The position numbers and the translations under genes were made by a program. Below are positions 1 to 8,233 of a stretch of 64,000 nucleotides of DNA, piece after piece; position 1 is the stretch's first letter, and each line of letters opens with the position of its first letter. Source of the DNA: an uncultured Clostridium sp. (GTDB taxonomy: Bacteria > Bacillota > Clostridia > Clostridiales > Clostridiaceae); NCBI GenBank assembly GCA_934746015.1, contig CAKVEW010000009.1, positions 47,967-111,966 on the forward strand, given 5' to 3'. Below the pieces are notes generated by a model. The model worked only from the letters and a program-made list of their open reading frames with translations. It was not told the DNA's origin and did not search any database.

Positions 1-50
1 TATTTAAAGTATTATATACCTATAATATACTCTGAAATTATATTTCAAAT

Positions 51-1346
51 TTATGCATTATAGAATTGAGTAAATAACTTTATAGTGTATTCATTATCCT
101 TAACAGCTGCAAGCTCTCTAATTGAATGCATTGATAGTAATGGAGCTCCCATATCCATAACTGGAATAGTTAGTAATGATGATGTTATTGGTCCTATAGT
201 AGTACCACCTCTTACATCAGATCTATTAAAGAACTTTTGATATGGAACTTCTGCTGAATTACAAAGGCCTTCAAATATAGCTGCATTATAGCTATCTGTA
301 CTATAACTACCAGATGCTGCTGTTTTTAATACTGGCCCCTTTCCTAATACTGGTCTATTAGTTGGATCGTGCTTTTCTTCAACATTTGGATGAACGGCAT
401 GAGCTAAATCTGCAGAAATCATTAATGAATTTGCTAGTGCTCTATGAAGTCCCTCTCTATCTTTTCCTAAAGCTAAAGTTATTCTTTCTAGTATATTTAA
501 TAATAAAGCTGAATTTGCTCCTTGAGGAGTTAAACTTCCTATTTCTTCATTATCCATACATACCATTACCTTAGTTGATTTATTTGGTTTACTTTCTATT
601 AATCCTTGAATACCTGCATAAACCATCCACATATCGTCTAGTCTTCCAGCTGAAATAAATTCTTCATTTAAGCCTATAACTGCTCCCTTTTCAATTTCAT
701 AAAGGCCTAAATCAAAACCAAGTATATCTGAAGAAGATGCATTTAATTCTTCTGCTAAAATCTTAACTAAGTACCCATCCTTTTCAAACTTATCATTTAT
801 AAGGCTTAATAAAGGTAATGTATCCTTTTGTTTATTAATATTAAGTCCTTCATTTACGTTTCTATTCATATGAATAGCAAGGCTTGGTATTATTAATAAT
901 GGCTTATTTATATTTACAAGCTTAACTTCTGGCTTTAATGGGGAGCTTCCTTTTAAAGTAACCTTACCTGCAATACCTAATGGTCTATCAAACCAAGTAT
1001 AAAGAATTGGTCCTCCATAAACTTCAGTATTTAATTTTAAATAAGTTCCTTCTGAAACCATTTCTGGATTTGCTTTAATTCTAAATCCTGGTGAATCTGT
1101 ATGAGCCCCAATTAATTTGAAGCCATCTTCTTCAACATCTCCATTTCCAATAGTAAAGGCAATAAGAGCTGAATCATTTTTTATAACATAATACTTACCA
1201 TCATTTTGTAAGTTCCACTTATCACTTTCTTTTACTTCATTAAATCCATTTAAGTCTAATCTCTCTTTAATTGTTTTTACAGAGTGATGAGCTGTTGGAC
1301 TTTTATATAAAAAGTCAATTAAATCTAATGCTAAATTCTTTTCCAT
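51..1346 (-). CDS. M18 family aminopeptidase
   Basis: Predicted cytosolic zinc aminopeptidase of peptidase family M18, which removes N-terminal residues from peptides. The metal and catalytic motifs are visible in order: GAHTDSPG with His82, RLDDMW at about 235-240, DNEEIGS with the Glu pair at 267-268, SADLAHAVHP at 311-320, and a C-terminal MGAPLLSMHS segment carrying the last His. The 431-residue length is normal for bacterial members. The ATG follows an AGGAGG at good spacing. It is a single gene, divergent from the cation exporter gene to its right, with no operon partner. Family assignment is secure; natural substrates cannot be read from sequence. Confidence 0.95.
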   Translation of the reverse strand: MEKNLALDLIDFLYKSPTAHHSVKTIKERLDLNGFNEVKESDKWNLQNDGKYYVIKNDSALIAFTIGNGDVEEDGFKLIGAHTDSPGFRIKANPEMVSEGTYLKLNTEVYGGPILYTWFDRPLGIAGKVTLKGSSPLKPEVKLVNINKPLLIIPSLAIHMNRNVNEGLNINKQKDTLPLLSLINDKFEKDGYLVKILAEELNASSSDILGFDLGLYEIEKGAVIGLNEEFISAGRLDDMWMVYAGIQGLIESKPNKSTKVMVCMDNEEIGSLTPQGANSALLLNILERITLALGKDREGLHRALANSLMISADLAHAVHPNVEEKHDPTNRPVLGKGPVLKTAASGSYSTDSYNAAIFEGLCNSAEVPYQKFFNRSDVRGGTTIGPITSSLLTIPVMDMGAPLLSMHSIRELAAVKDNEYTIKLFTQFYNA

Positions 1347-1761
1347 TTGTATCCTCCTAAAGTATTTTATTCTTATTATATCATATAAATAAATAAAAAA
1401 AATATAATGCTAGCTGTGACCTAGTAAACTCCAAGTGGCCTTCATATTATATTTATCCCCTTTAATACTGAATGAAGAAATTTATAAATGAAACACCTTC
1501 TCATATTCATTCGAAGGTGTAAGTTCTACCAAACTAAATCAAAGATTTAGGGTATCACTTAAAATTATTAATAGGGTAATCTTTTTATAATTGAAATTAC
1601 TATTCTTTGGTATATAATAAATTTATAATGCTTTGGAACAATATATATGAAGAATTAAAGTACTAAAAAATTTAGATACATTATATAAATAATTATTAGA
1701 TAAAATAATATAACTTATGTAATTAATTCAATAAATATTTTCTATAGACAGGAGTGATGGT
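1347..1761. other. Divergent intergenic region with one hairpin
   Basis: This 415-bp AT-rich gap separates the leftward M18 gene from the rightward cation exporter gene and should hold both promoters. The one clear structure is an 8-bp perfect inverted repeat (1493-1500 with 1513-1520) with a 12-nt loop. It is not followed by a convincing T-run in either direction. I see no conserved core of a known metal riboswitch and no credible ORF. Confidence 0.5.
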
Positions 1762-2943
1762 ATGCTTTCTAAGTTTTTAGTTAATAGATTTATTAAAAAT
1801 AATGAAGATATAAAAAATCCTAAAGTTCGTAATGCTTATGGGACTTTAGGTGGCATAGTTGGAATAGTAATTAATTTTATTTTATTTTTGATTAAATTTT
1901 TTGTAGGGATGTTAGTTGGATCCATAGCAATTTCTGCTGATGCTTTTAATAACTTATCAGATGCTGGTTCTTCTGTAATTACTATAATTGGATTTAAAAT
2001 GGCAAGCAAACCTGCTGATGCTGAGCATCCCTTTGGTCACGGAAGAATAGAATATTTATCTGCACTTATAGTTGCATTTTTAGTAATGCTTGTAGGAGTT
2101 CAATTTATTAAATCCTCTGTTGAAAGAATTTTAAATCCTACAACAATAACTTTTGAATTTGTACCTTTTATACTTTTATTACTTTCTATTGGATTTAAAG
2201 TTTGGTTATCAACCTTTAATAAATTTGTAGGTAATAAAATTAATTCATCAGCATTAAAAGCAGCAGCTACAGATGCCTTAGGAGATGTATTTACTTCAAG
2301 TACTGTTGTAATTTCTTTCTTACTTGCAAAGTTTACATCCTTCCCATTAGATGGATATATTGGAGTGTTCGTAGCACTAGCAATATTATATGCTGGCTTT
2401 GGCTTAGTTAAGGAGACATTAAATCCATTACTTGGAGAAGCACCTGATCCTGAACTTGTAAATGCAATATGTGAAAAGGTATTAACTTATCCACTTATTT
2501 CTGGTGTTCATGATCTTATAATTCACAATTACGGACCTGGAAGAATTATTGCTTCACTACATGCTGAAATACCATCTGATAAAGATATAATGGAAATTCA
2601 TAATGTTATCGATAGGGTAGAAAGAGAAGTATCAAAAGATTTAAACATACATTTAGTAATCCACATGGATCCTATTTGCGTTATTACTGATGAAATTAAG
2701 GAAACTTGGGACTATGTTGAAAAAGTCCTTAGAAGGTATCCTGAAATTAAGTCTATGCACGACTTTAGAATAGTTGGAGAAGGAGATGCTAAAAATCTTA
2801 TATTCGATATAGTTGTATCCCCTTCATTATCAGGACATAAAAGGGAAAAAGAAGACATGGTGAAAGATATTAAAGATGCTATAAAAAATGAGCATCCACA
2901 ATATAACTGTATTATTACTGTAGACTACGACTACATGGAATAG
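1762..2943 (+). CDS. Cation diffusion facilitator, probably Mn2+ efflux
   Basis: Membrane cation/proton antiporter of the CDF family. Transmembrane segments span roughly residues 30-220, followed by a cytoplasmic dimerisation domain. The metal site in the second membrane helix reads Asn63-x3-Asp67 and the one in the fifth reads Asp171-x3-Asp175. An Asp rather than His at the first position of the fifth-helix site is typical of manganese-type CDFs (MntE/MneP-like), whereas zinc members usually carry His; manganese export is therefore inferred. At 393 residues it is about 90 longer than minimal CDFs because a second alpha/beta module follows the usual C-terminal domain. The ATG is preceded by an AGGAGTGATGG ribosome binding site. 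Confidence 0.9.
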   Translation: MLSKFLVNRFIKNNEDIKNPKVRNAYGTLGGIVGIVINFILFLIKFFVGMLVGSIAISADAFNNLSDAGSSVITIIGFKMASKPADAEHPFGHGRIEYLSALIVAFLVMLVGVQFIKSSVERILNPTTITFEFVPFILLLLSIGFKVWLSTFNKFVGNKINSSALKAAATDALGDVFTSSTVVISFLLAKFTSFPLDGYIGVFVALAILYAGFGLVKETLNPLLGEAPDPELVNAICEKVLTYPLISGVHDLIIHNYGPGRIIASLHAEIPSDKDIMEIHNVIDRVEREVSKDLNIHLVIHMDPICVITDEIKETWDYVEKVLRRYPEIKSMHDFRIVGEGDAKNLIFDIVVSPSLSGHKREKEDMVKDIKDAIKNEHPQYNCIITVDYDYME

Positions 2944-3002
2944 TCAGATGATAAAGGATATTCTAATTTAGCATTACTAATATATGAATTTTTATATAAT
3001 TA

Positions 3003-3036
3003 TAGCTAGTAAAATTTAATTAATTTTTACTAGCTA
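3003..3036 (+). terminator. Terminator after the CDF gene
   Basis: A 12-bp perfect stem (3003-3014 with 3025-3036) around a 10-nt AT-rich loop, followed by CTTTTG. It lies about 60 bp past the CDF stop codon. Confidence 0.75.
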
Positions 3037-3179
3037 CTTTTGTAATATATTATTAGATAAAGTAATATTAAAAGCCTTCTTTTTCTTTTGTCTTTGCTTT
3101 TTTTATAAGTCTTTTAATTGACTATATTAATATTTTAAAAATGACTGCACCTAATTAATACAACCATTTTTTTATTATT

Positions 3180-4520
3180 TTATATATTATTGACTTCACC
3201 TTCTAATTTTTCTTCTTTAAATAGTTTATTATCATACATTTTCATAAAAGGATAATAAATTAACATTGATATTAGTATACAAATTATACTTAATACTATT
3301 GCTCTCCAATCACCACCAGTAGCTAGATATGCTCCAATTGGTCCTGGCAATGTCCATGGTGCAAGTATTTGGACTCTAGAAACTAGTTCTAAAGATGTAG
3401 CAATCCATGCTACTGCTGCATTTACTAATGGAGTTATTAAGAATGGAATTATTAAAGTTGGGTTTAATACAAGTGGTGCTCCAAATACAATTGGTTCATT
3501 AATATTAAATATACTTGGTATAAGTGCTGTTCTTGATAATTGCTTTGCATAAGTAGATTTAGAAAATAATAATAGCACTAAGACTAATCCTAATCCTGAA
3601 CCTCCAATATAAACAAACCATTGAAAGAAAGGTTCTGCTGCTATTGTTGGTAAAGCTTCTCCAGCTGTTGCAGCAACTTGATTTTTATCTAATAACATTA
3701 ACCATACTGGTCTTGCAACTGATCCAACTATAGATGCTCCATGAATTCCAAAACACCAAAAGAAATTATTTAAAAAGGATAGTAACCACACACTTAATAA
3801 TGTATCACTAGCTGATACTAAAGGACTTGCTATCTTTAGCATAATTCCATGCCAATCAAAATGTAAATAATAAGTTATTGATCCAATTAATAAAACTATA
3901 ATTGTAGCTGGTGTTAACGCTTCAAAGCTTCTTGCTACTGATGCTGGAACTTGTTCAGGCATTGAAATCTTAAATCCACTCTTATTAGTAAATCTAAATA
4001 TTTCAACTGCTAATATTGATACTATAATTCCGACGAACATTCCGCCTCCACCCATGTTTGCCATAGGCATTTGAAATCCTTGAGGCACACCTTGATACCA
4101 TTTTAATAAATCTGCATTTCCATTAATTATTTCCATAAGTTCAGGTGCTAATGCTGCTGTACTCTTTGGAACAAGAGTTAATAAGAATGCTGCTGCAGAT
4201 AATGTACCTCCAGTAACTCCATCTAGTTTATAGGATTTAGCTAAACTGTATCCCATACCCCAGCAAGCATAAAGAGTCATAATATACATTGTCATTCTAA
4301 ATGGTAATACTATAGTTGCAGCATTAATTTTTAAAAACTTGTAAAGTTCCCAGCTTTCTGGTAATGGTGGATTTGCAAGTATTAAGAAAAATGATCCAAC
4401 AATAATTAATGGTAATGTAGCTATAATACCATCACGTATTGCACGTAAATGCCTTTGTTCTGCTAGTTTTGCCATAGGTGTAGATAACCTCTTGTCTAAC
4501 AACTCAGTAAAATTCAACAT
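3180..4520 (-). CDS. PTS lactose/cellobiose-family IIC permease (orphan copy)
   Basis: Integral membrane IIC subunit of a lactose/cellobiose-type phosphotransferase system (CelB/ChbC family), which carries a beta-glycoside or diacetylchitobiose-type sugar while IIB phosphorylates it. The 446-residue length and Leu/Ile/Gly-rich helices fit the family, as do the GIHGAS and NINEPIVFG segments. No IIA or IIB gene is adjacent, so it must borrow them, most simply from the operon at 14.6-17.1 kb. That operon encodes a very similar IIC: the two are identical for nearly 70 residues in the middle and diverge strongly in the C-terminal half. Start ATG with an upstream AGGGGG. Confidence 0.92.
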   Translation of the reverse strand: MLNFTELLDKRLSTPMAKLAEQRHLRAIRDGIIATLPLIIVGSFFLILANPPLPESWELYKFLKINAATIVLPFRMTMYIMTLYACWGMGYSLAKSYKLDGVTGGTLSAAAFLLTLVPKSTAALAPELMEIINGNADLLKWYQGVPQGFQMPMANMGGGGMFVGIIVSILAVEIFRFTNKSGFKISMPEQVPASVARSFEALTPATIIVLLIGSITYYLHFDWHGIMLKIASPLVSASDTLLSVWLLSFLNNFFWCFGIHGASIVGSVARPVWLMLLDKNQVAATAGEALPTIAAEPFFQWFVYIGGSGLGLVLVLLLFSKSTYAKQLSRTALIPSIFNINEPIVFGAPLVLNPTLIIPFLITPLVNAAVAWIATSLELVSRVQILAPWTLPGPIGAYLATGGDWRAIVLSIICILISMLIYYPFMKMYDNKLFKEEKLEGEVNNI

Positions 4521-4851
4521 ATTATTTCCCCCTAAAAAATAATTTTATGTATATTTTCATTAATAACTTTTTCACCATCTTATGAAAGTTTATTTCTTTT
4601 AATAAAGATTTATTTTGAAATAGAAACTCTCGTTCATTTATTTATATTGTTTAAAATTATTATTTATACTTATTTTATGTAAAGAAATCTATATTATATT
4701 TAATCAATAAACAAAAAAGCTCAGTGATGATACCACTAAGCAATATTGAAATATTATATCTTTTAACTTTAAATTATACTTATTTCTTATAACCTTTAGC
4801 AATTTATTTACATATAGTTTGTCCATTTGTACGTAATTTAAACTTTTTTCA
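4521..4851. other. AT-rich intergenic region with terminator and possible coding relic
   Basis: The right part of this gap (about 4710-4851) contains a minus-strand open stretch that could be the displaced C-terminus of the truncated gene at 4852-5175, followed by a terminator. The left part (4521-4710) is the leader of the IIC gene. No other feature was recognised. Confidence 0.4.
4713..4741 (-). terminator. Rho-independent terminator
   Basis: On the minus strand an 8-nt stem (4734-4741 with 4719-4726, including one G-U pair) closes a 7-nt loop and is followed by six T. It ends leftward transcription from the small membrane-protein gene at 4852-5175. Confidence 0.75.
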
Positions 4852-5175
4852 CTAGACTCCTTTATTCTTTCCCTTCTCCACAAATCCAGTATCTACATAC
4901 TCTACATCACTAAAATTATACTTCTTACTTTTTAAGTTATAAAAACTATAATCATAAATACCCTCTTCTGTAACCACTACTACACTAGTAAATATTATAT
5001 AAATAATTAAAATTATTATAAAAAGAATAAACTTATTACTCTTTATTTTTTCCAATAAGCTTTCCTCTTTTTTGGGAATTAATAATTTAATTCTACTAGC
5101 AACTAATATCATTATTACAAAGTACAAATATGAATATGGATATTTTACAATATAAGTTGAATATTCCTTCTCCAT
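4852..5175 (-). CDS. Small two-helix membrane protein, probably truncated
   Basis: I do not recognise a named family. The 107-residue product has one hydrophobic segment near residues 16-33 and a second near 48-70, then a short soluble part that ends abruptly in a charged KGKNKGV tail. Just downstream on the same strand a different frame stays open with a lysine-rich sequence (around MDKLYVNKLLKVIRNK). This looks like the end of a longer protein, so the gene may have suffered a frameshift or internal deletion. A terminator at 4713-4741 follows that relic. Function unknown. Confidence 0.55.
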   Translation of the reverse strand: MEKEYSTYIVKYPYSYLYFVIMILVASRIKLLIPKKEESLLEKIKSNKFILFIIILIIYIIFTSVVVVTEEGIYDYSFYNLKSKKYNFSDVEYVDTGFVEKGKNKGV

Positions 5176-5358
5176 AAATATTTTGCTCTTTCAAAGCTTT
5201 TAGGACATGAATATGTTATAGATGATTATGGTTAAAAAACACCAATATAGTCCACATCTTTTAATCTTTCTATATCTTTCATTAGTAATCCTCTCATTTT
5301 TTATACTAAGATTCTTAAGTACTTAATAAATGGTTATAGTATACTTAAAAAACCTTTC

Positions 5359-5655
5359 CTAAAACTCTACTAAGGCTTCTATTTGTTCTTTGTTATACTT
5401 ACTTAACTCTTTGCAAACCACTAATTTGTCTTCTATATCATTTACTCTTTTTATTATAGCTATTACGTATCCTTCGTATATTTCTAAAGGTTCAAATTCT
5501 CCAATAATGTAAACATCAATCTCTTCTCCATCTCCTGATATGGTATTTGGAATAAAACCATAATTCAAAGAATATATAAATTTATGTTTAGGATGTTTAG
5601 ATCCCAAAGGTCTATCAACTTTAACTTTCACTAATTTTCCTAAATAATTATCCAT
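5359..5655 (-). CDS. Inorganic pyrophosphatase-like protein with premature stop
   Basis: Short protein resembling the soluble inorganic pyrophosphatase fold, with a DRPLGSKHP segment near residue 14, a YGFIPNT strand and the acidic GDGEEIDVY loop near residues 42-50. It is much shorter (98 residues) than classical family I enzymes (about 170), like other compact clostridial homologues, so catalytic activity is uncertain. The frame ends with VEF and TAG, but reading through the stop gives ERFF and eight more residues to a TAA at about 5323. This suggests a Gln codon (CAG) became TAG and removed roughly a dozen residues. The ATG is preceded by GGAGGGGAAATGATAT. Confidence 0.7.
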   Translation of the reverse strand: MDNYLGKLVKVKVDRPLGSKHPKHKFIYSLNYGFIPNTISGDGEEIDVYIIGEFEPLEIYEGYVIAIIKRVNDIEDKLVVCKELSKYNKEQIEALVEF

Positions 5656-5715
5656 ATATCATTTCCCCTCCAATAGATGAATTTTTTTCATTCCATGTCT
5701 ATCTCCTTATATATC

Positions 5716-6279
5716 TTATTTTCTCCAAATACATCTAATAAATGTTCTCTCACCTATTCTATATATATTCTTATTCTCTAAGGTATAATTCTCCATGGAT
5801 ATAAAGTCATCTTCTCTTAATATATCTGATTCAGTAATATTAGGATTATCACTTGGAATTTCTTTAAATCCATTAACCCACAAAACGCCACCTTTATTTA
5901 TATAATTCATTAATATACTATATAATTCTGGCCTTAATCTGTAATGATTAATTATAATTGCATCATATTTATCTAAATACACAAAAAAATTATTTGTGGA
6001 TAAATCTACTAATTGAGTATCAATATTTAGCTTTTCTTTTTTAGAAAAATAATTTAATCTTTTTAATGCTTCCTCACTAAAATCAATAGCATGTACATCA
6101 TATCCTAATCTTGCTAAATAAATGGAGTTTCTTCCATCACCACAAGCAATATCTAATATTTTCCCTTCTCTAGGAAAATAATTAATATCTTCTTCTAAAG
6201 ATTCTTCATGTTTCATAAGATTTAATTCTCTTTCTTTAAACTTATTATTCCACCATTGATAATCTCCCATATACTTCAT
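5716..6279 (-). CDS. Class I SAM-dependent methyltransferase (TehB-like)
   Basis: Small Rossmann-fold methyltransferase. Motif I is ILDIACGDGRN at residues 41-51, followed by the motif II acidic strand HAIDFSEEAL near 63-72 and a YDAIIINHY strand near 105. The N-terminal YQWWNNKF segment is like those in TehB and related small-molecule methyltransferases, and 187 residues is the usual size. The acceptor substrate is unknown. Start ATG has GGAGGT eight bases upstream. It lies just upstream of the pyrophosphatase-like gene and may be cotranscribed with it. Confidence 0.85.
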   Translation of the reverse strand: MKYMGDYQWWNNKFKERELNLMKHEESLEEDINYFPREGKILDIACGDGRNSIYLARLGYDVHAIDFSEEALKRLNYFSKKEKLNIDTQLVDLSTNNFFVYLDKYDAIIINHYRLRPELYSILMNYINKGGVLWVNGFKEIPSDNPNITESDILREDDFISMENYTLENKNIYRIGERTFIRCIWRK

Positions 6280-6386
6280 TATTAAATACCTCCCTTAAAA
6301 TTTAAATACTACCTATATCAAATCAATATTTTGTTATTTCTTATGGTATTTCCATTTATAATTACTTACAAAACCATAATGTTCTT

Positions 6387-6394
6387 TTTATTTA
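6387..6394. repeat. Target-site duplication, left copy
   Basis: TTTATTTA directly outside the left end of the IS1595-family element, matching the octamer at 8119-8126. Eight-base duplications are characteristic of the family. Confidence 0.9.
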
Positions 6395-6481
6395 GGCTCT
6401 GTTAGAGAATAATGTTGATATATGTATATAAGTCCTAAATGGTGATATAATATAAATATTAATACTATGGAGGTAAAATTT

Positions 6482-7516
6482 ATGGCAACTATTTCAAATA
6501 TAAAGTCAGATATAACTTCACTTAATGAATATCAACTAAGGGAATTATTTAACTATATAGGAGAAATGCTTACACTTGGTTCTTCTACTGGAAGCCTTAA
6601 TAAAGAATTCAGAGAATCAAGATTTAGAAAAGGTCAATGCTGTCCTCATTGTGAATCTACTTCTGTAGTAAAGAATGGTAAATTAAAAGGTAAACAACGT
6701 TATATATGTCGCTTTTGCAATAAGTCATTTAATGACTTAACTAAATCTGCATTATCTTGGACCAAATTACCTTTAGAAACATGGATTGAGTATGTTAAGG
6801 GAATGGTTATAGGACTTTCTATAAGAAAGAACGCTGAAAATGTAGGTGTGTGTGTTAAAACTTCATTCTATATGAGGCATAAAGTTCTTGATTGTATAAG
6901 AGTATTTATGGGTGTTGGTGATGTGGACGGTATAGTAGAAATGGACGAAACATTCGTTGCCGAATCATTTAAAGGAAATCATAAGAAAAGTGGATTTAAA
7001 ATGCCAAGACCTTCTCGAAAAAGAGGTGGAGAAGTTAAAAAACGTGGTATAAGTAATGAACAAGTTTGTATATCAACCGCCATTGACAGAAATGGAAATA
7101 TAATTTTAGAACCCTTATGTAAAGGAAGGGTTACTTATAATGCTCTTGAAATACTTTATGGAGGTCGCATAGACACTAATTCTATTATTTGCACAGATAG
7201 TCACAAGTCATATATACAGTTTGCTAAGGACCTTAAATTAAATCATAAAAAGATAGCAAGGGGTCATTACAAAAATGATATATACCATATAAATCATGTA
7301 AATTCATTGCATAGTAATCTTAAAATATGGATGTATAGATTTAGAGGGGTATCTACTAAATTCTTATCAAACTATATGAGTTGGTATAAATGGTTACAAA
7401 CTTTCAACAATGATAAAGAAGTAATAAAGAGTAAAAACATGCTTATTCATAGCGTAATACCTTTTGTTGACACAAAAATTAAAGGATATAAGAAAAGGAT
7501 AATTAAATTTATATAA
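6482..7516 (+). CDS. IS1595 family transposase
   Basis: Transposase of the IS1595/ISXO2-like group, 344 residues. An N-terminal zinc ribbon shows the CPHC and CRFC pairs near residues 50-75, with helical DNA-binding segments behind it. The RNase H-like catalytic core follows, with the first Asp in MDETF near residue 155, the second in CTDSHKSY near 235, and the third position in the HVNSLHS segment near 275. The upstream in-frame ATG at 6467 lies inside the GGAGG ribosome binding site, so the ATG at 6482 is chosen. The frame is intact. Confidence 0.93.
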   Translation: MATISNIKSDITSLNEYQLRELFNYIGEMLTLGSSTGSLNKEFRESRFRKGQCCPHCESTSVVKNGKLKGKQRYICRFCNKSFNDLTKSALSWTKLPLETWIEYVKGMVIGLSIRKNAENVGVCVKTSFYMRHKVLDCIRVFMGVGDVDGIVEMDETFVAESFKGNHKKSGFKMPRPSRKRGGEVKKRGISNEQVCISTAIDRNGNIILEPLCKGRVTYNALEILYGGRIDTNSIICTDSHKSYIQFAKDLKLNHKKIARGHYKNDIYHINHVNSLHSNLKIWMYRFRGVSTKFLSNYMSWYKWLQTFNNDKEVIKSKNMLIHSVIPFVDTKIKGYKKRIIKFI

Positions 7517-7612
7517 TCTAATTACAATTATTTGAAAAGTAACATTAATTTGGTATAATTAATGAATGAACAATTTAAATTTATAATTCAATATTTTATA
7601 AGGGAGATTTTT

Positions 7613-8029
7613 ATGAAGAAGGTTAAAAAAATTGGTATCATTGCCTTAGTTTGTTGTCTATTGTTTGTTATCTTAAGTTTTATTTCACCTACAAAATTAA
7701 ATGGAAAATGGTATTTATATAAGGGAAGTGATATAAGATATGAATCTGATATATCTAAACAACTAAATCAAAAGGATTACATGGAGATATCAGGAGGGAC
7801 TATAAAAGAATTTAGAAGTGATGGTAAAGATGGCATTAGTGATTTTAGTCTAATAGGAAATAAAATATATAGTGGTGATGCAATATTAAAATATGAGATA
7901 AAGAAAGTTGGAGAATATAAAGTTTTAGTTTTACAAGAAATAGGATATGATAATGGTCATATGAAACATTCTATTGAAAATGGCGAGAAAAAAACATATG
8001 TACTTGATAAAGATATTAATTTTAATTAA
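7613..8029 (+). CDS. Passenger protein of the IS element, membrane-anchored
   Basis: Unrecognised 138-residue protein. It has a lysine-rich start, one hydrophobic segment at about residues 7-24 containing two adjacent Cys, and then a soluble, mostly beta-like domain (NGKWYLYKGSD, ISGGTIKEFRSDGK, VLVLQEIGYD). It resembles small secreted or membrane-tethered lipocalin-like proteins of Firmicutes, but the Cys context is a poor lipobox. The start is placed at 7613 because AAGGGAG lies six bases upstream; an earlier ATG at 7562 has no such site. It sits inside the IS boundaries and has its own terminator, so it travels with the element. Confidence 0.8.
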   Translation: MKKVKKIGIIALVCCLLFVILSFISPTKLNGKWYLYKGSDIRYESDISKQLNQKDYMEISGGTIKEFRSDGKDGISDFSLIGNKIYSGDAILKYEIKKVGEYKVLVLQEIGYDNGHMKHSIENGEKKTYVLDKDINFN

Positions 8030-8046
8030 ATTATAAATAATTATTA

Positions 8047-8083
8047 AAAGTAGGTTGCCTTAATAACAAAGGCAACCTACTTT
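8047..8083 (+). terminator. Terminator inside the IS element
   Basis: A 15-bp perfect inverted repeat (8047-8061 with 8069-8083) around a 7-nt loop, ending in a short T-run. It lies between the passenger stop codon and the right inverted repeat. Confidence 0.8.
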
Positions 8084-8118
8084 AATATACTAAATCAATA
8101 ATTTAATCTAACAGAGCC

Positions 8119-8126
8119 TTTATTTA
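8119..8126. repeat. Target-site duplication, right copy
   Basis: TTTATTTA directly outside the right inverted repeat, identical to 6387-6394. Confidence 0.9.
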
Positions 8127-8233
8127 TTATAATATATTCCATCCATATATGGTATAATTTACAATATAATAATTAATATGAAGAACTTTTAAATTTTAAT
8201 ATATCATATTTATTGAATAGGGGGATAAGAAAA

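Larger units (their letters stand above)
6395..8118 (+). mobile_element. IS1595-family insertion sequence with a passenger gene
   Basis: Complete element of 1,724 bp. The left end (6395-6406) and the right end (8107-8118, reverse strand) share a perfect 12-bp terminal inverted repeat beginning GGCTCTGTTAGA. Similarity continues imperfectly for about 14 more bases. An identical 8-bp octamer flanks both ends, so both boundaries are directly visible. Inside are the transposase, a second gene for a small membrane-anchored protein in the same orientation, and that gene's own terminator at 8047-8083. Passenger genes are known in the IS1595 family; this cargo is not one I recognise. Intact ends, intact transposase and perfect duplication suggest recent arrival. 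Confidence 0.95.

Noticed and set aside
1493-1520. Hairpin upstream of the CDF gene as a metal riboswitch
   Set aside because: It is a simple 8-bp stem. I could not find the conserved cores of the yybP-ykoY or NiCo classes.
5176-5358. Short open stretch (about 21 codons, minus strand) near 5230-5295
   Set aside because: It has a Met and reads MKDIERLKDVDYIGVF, but it is too short and without context to be called a gene; it may be a relic.
8213-8233. TTG start for the nitrilase-fold gene
   Set aside because: It lies in and before the AGGGGG ribosome binding site of the ATG at 8234.
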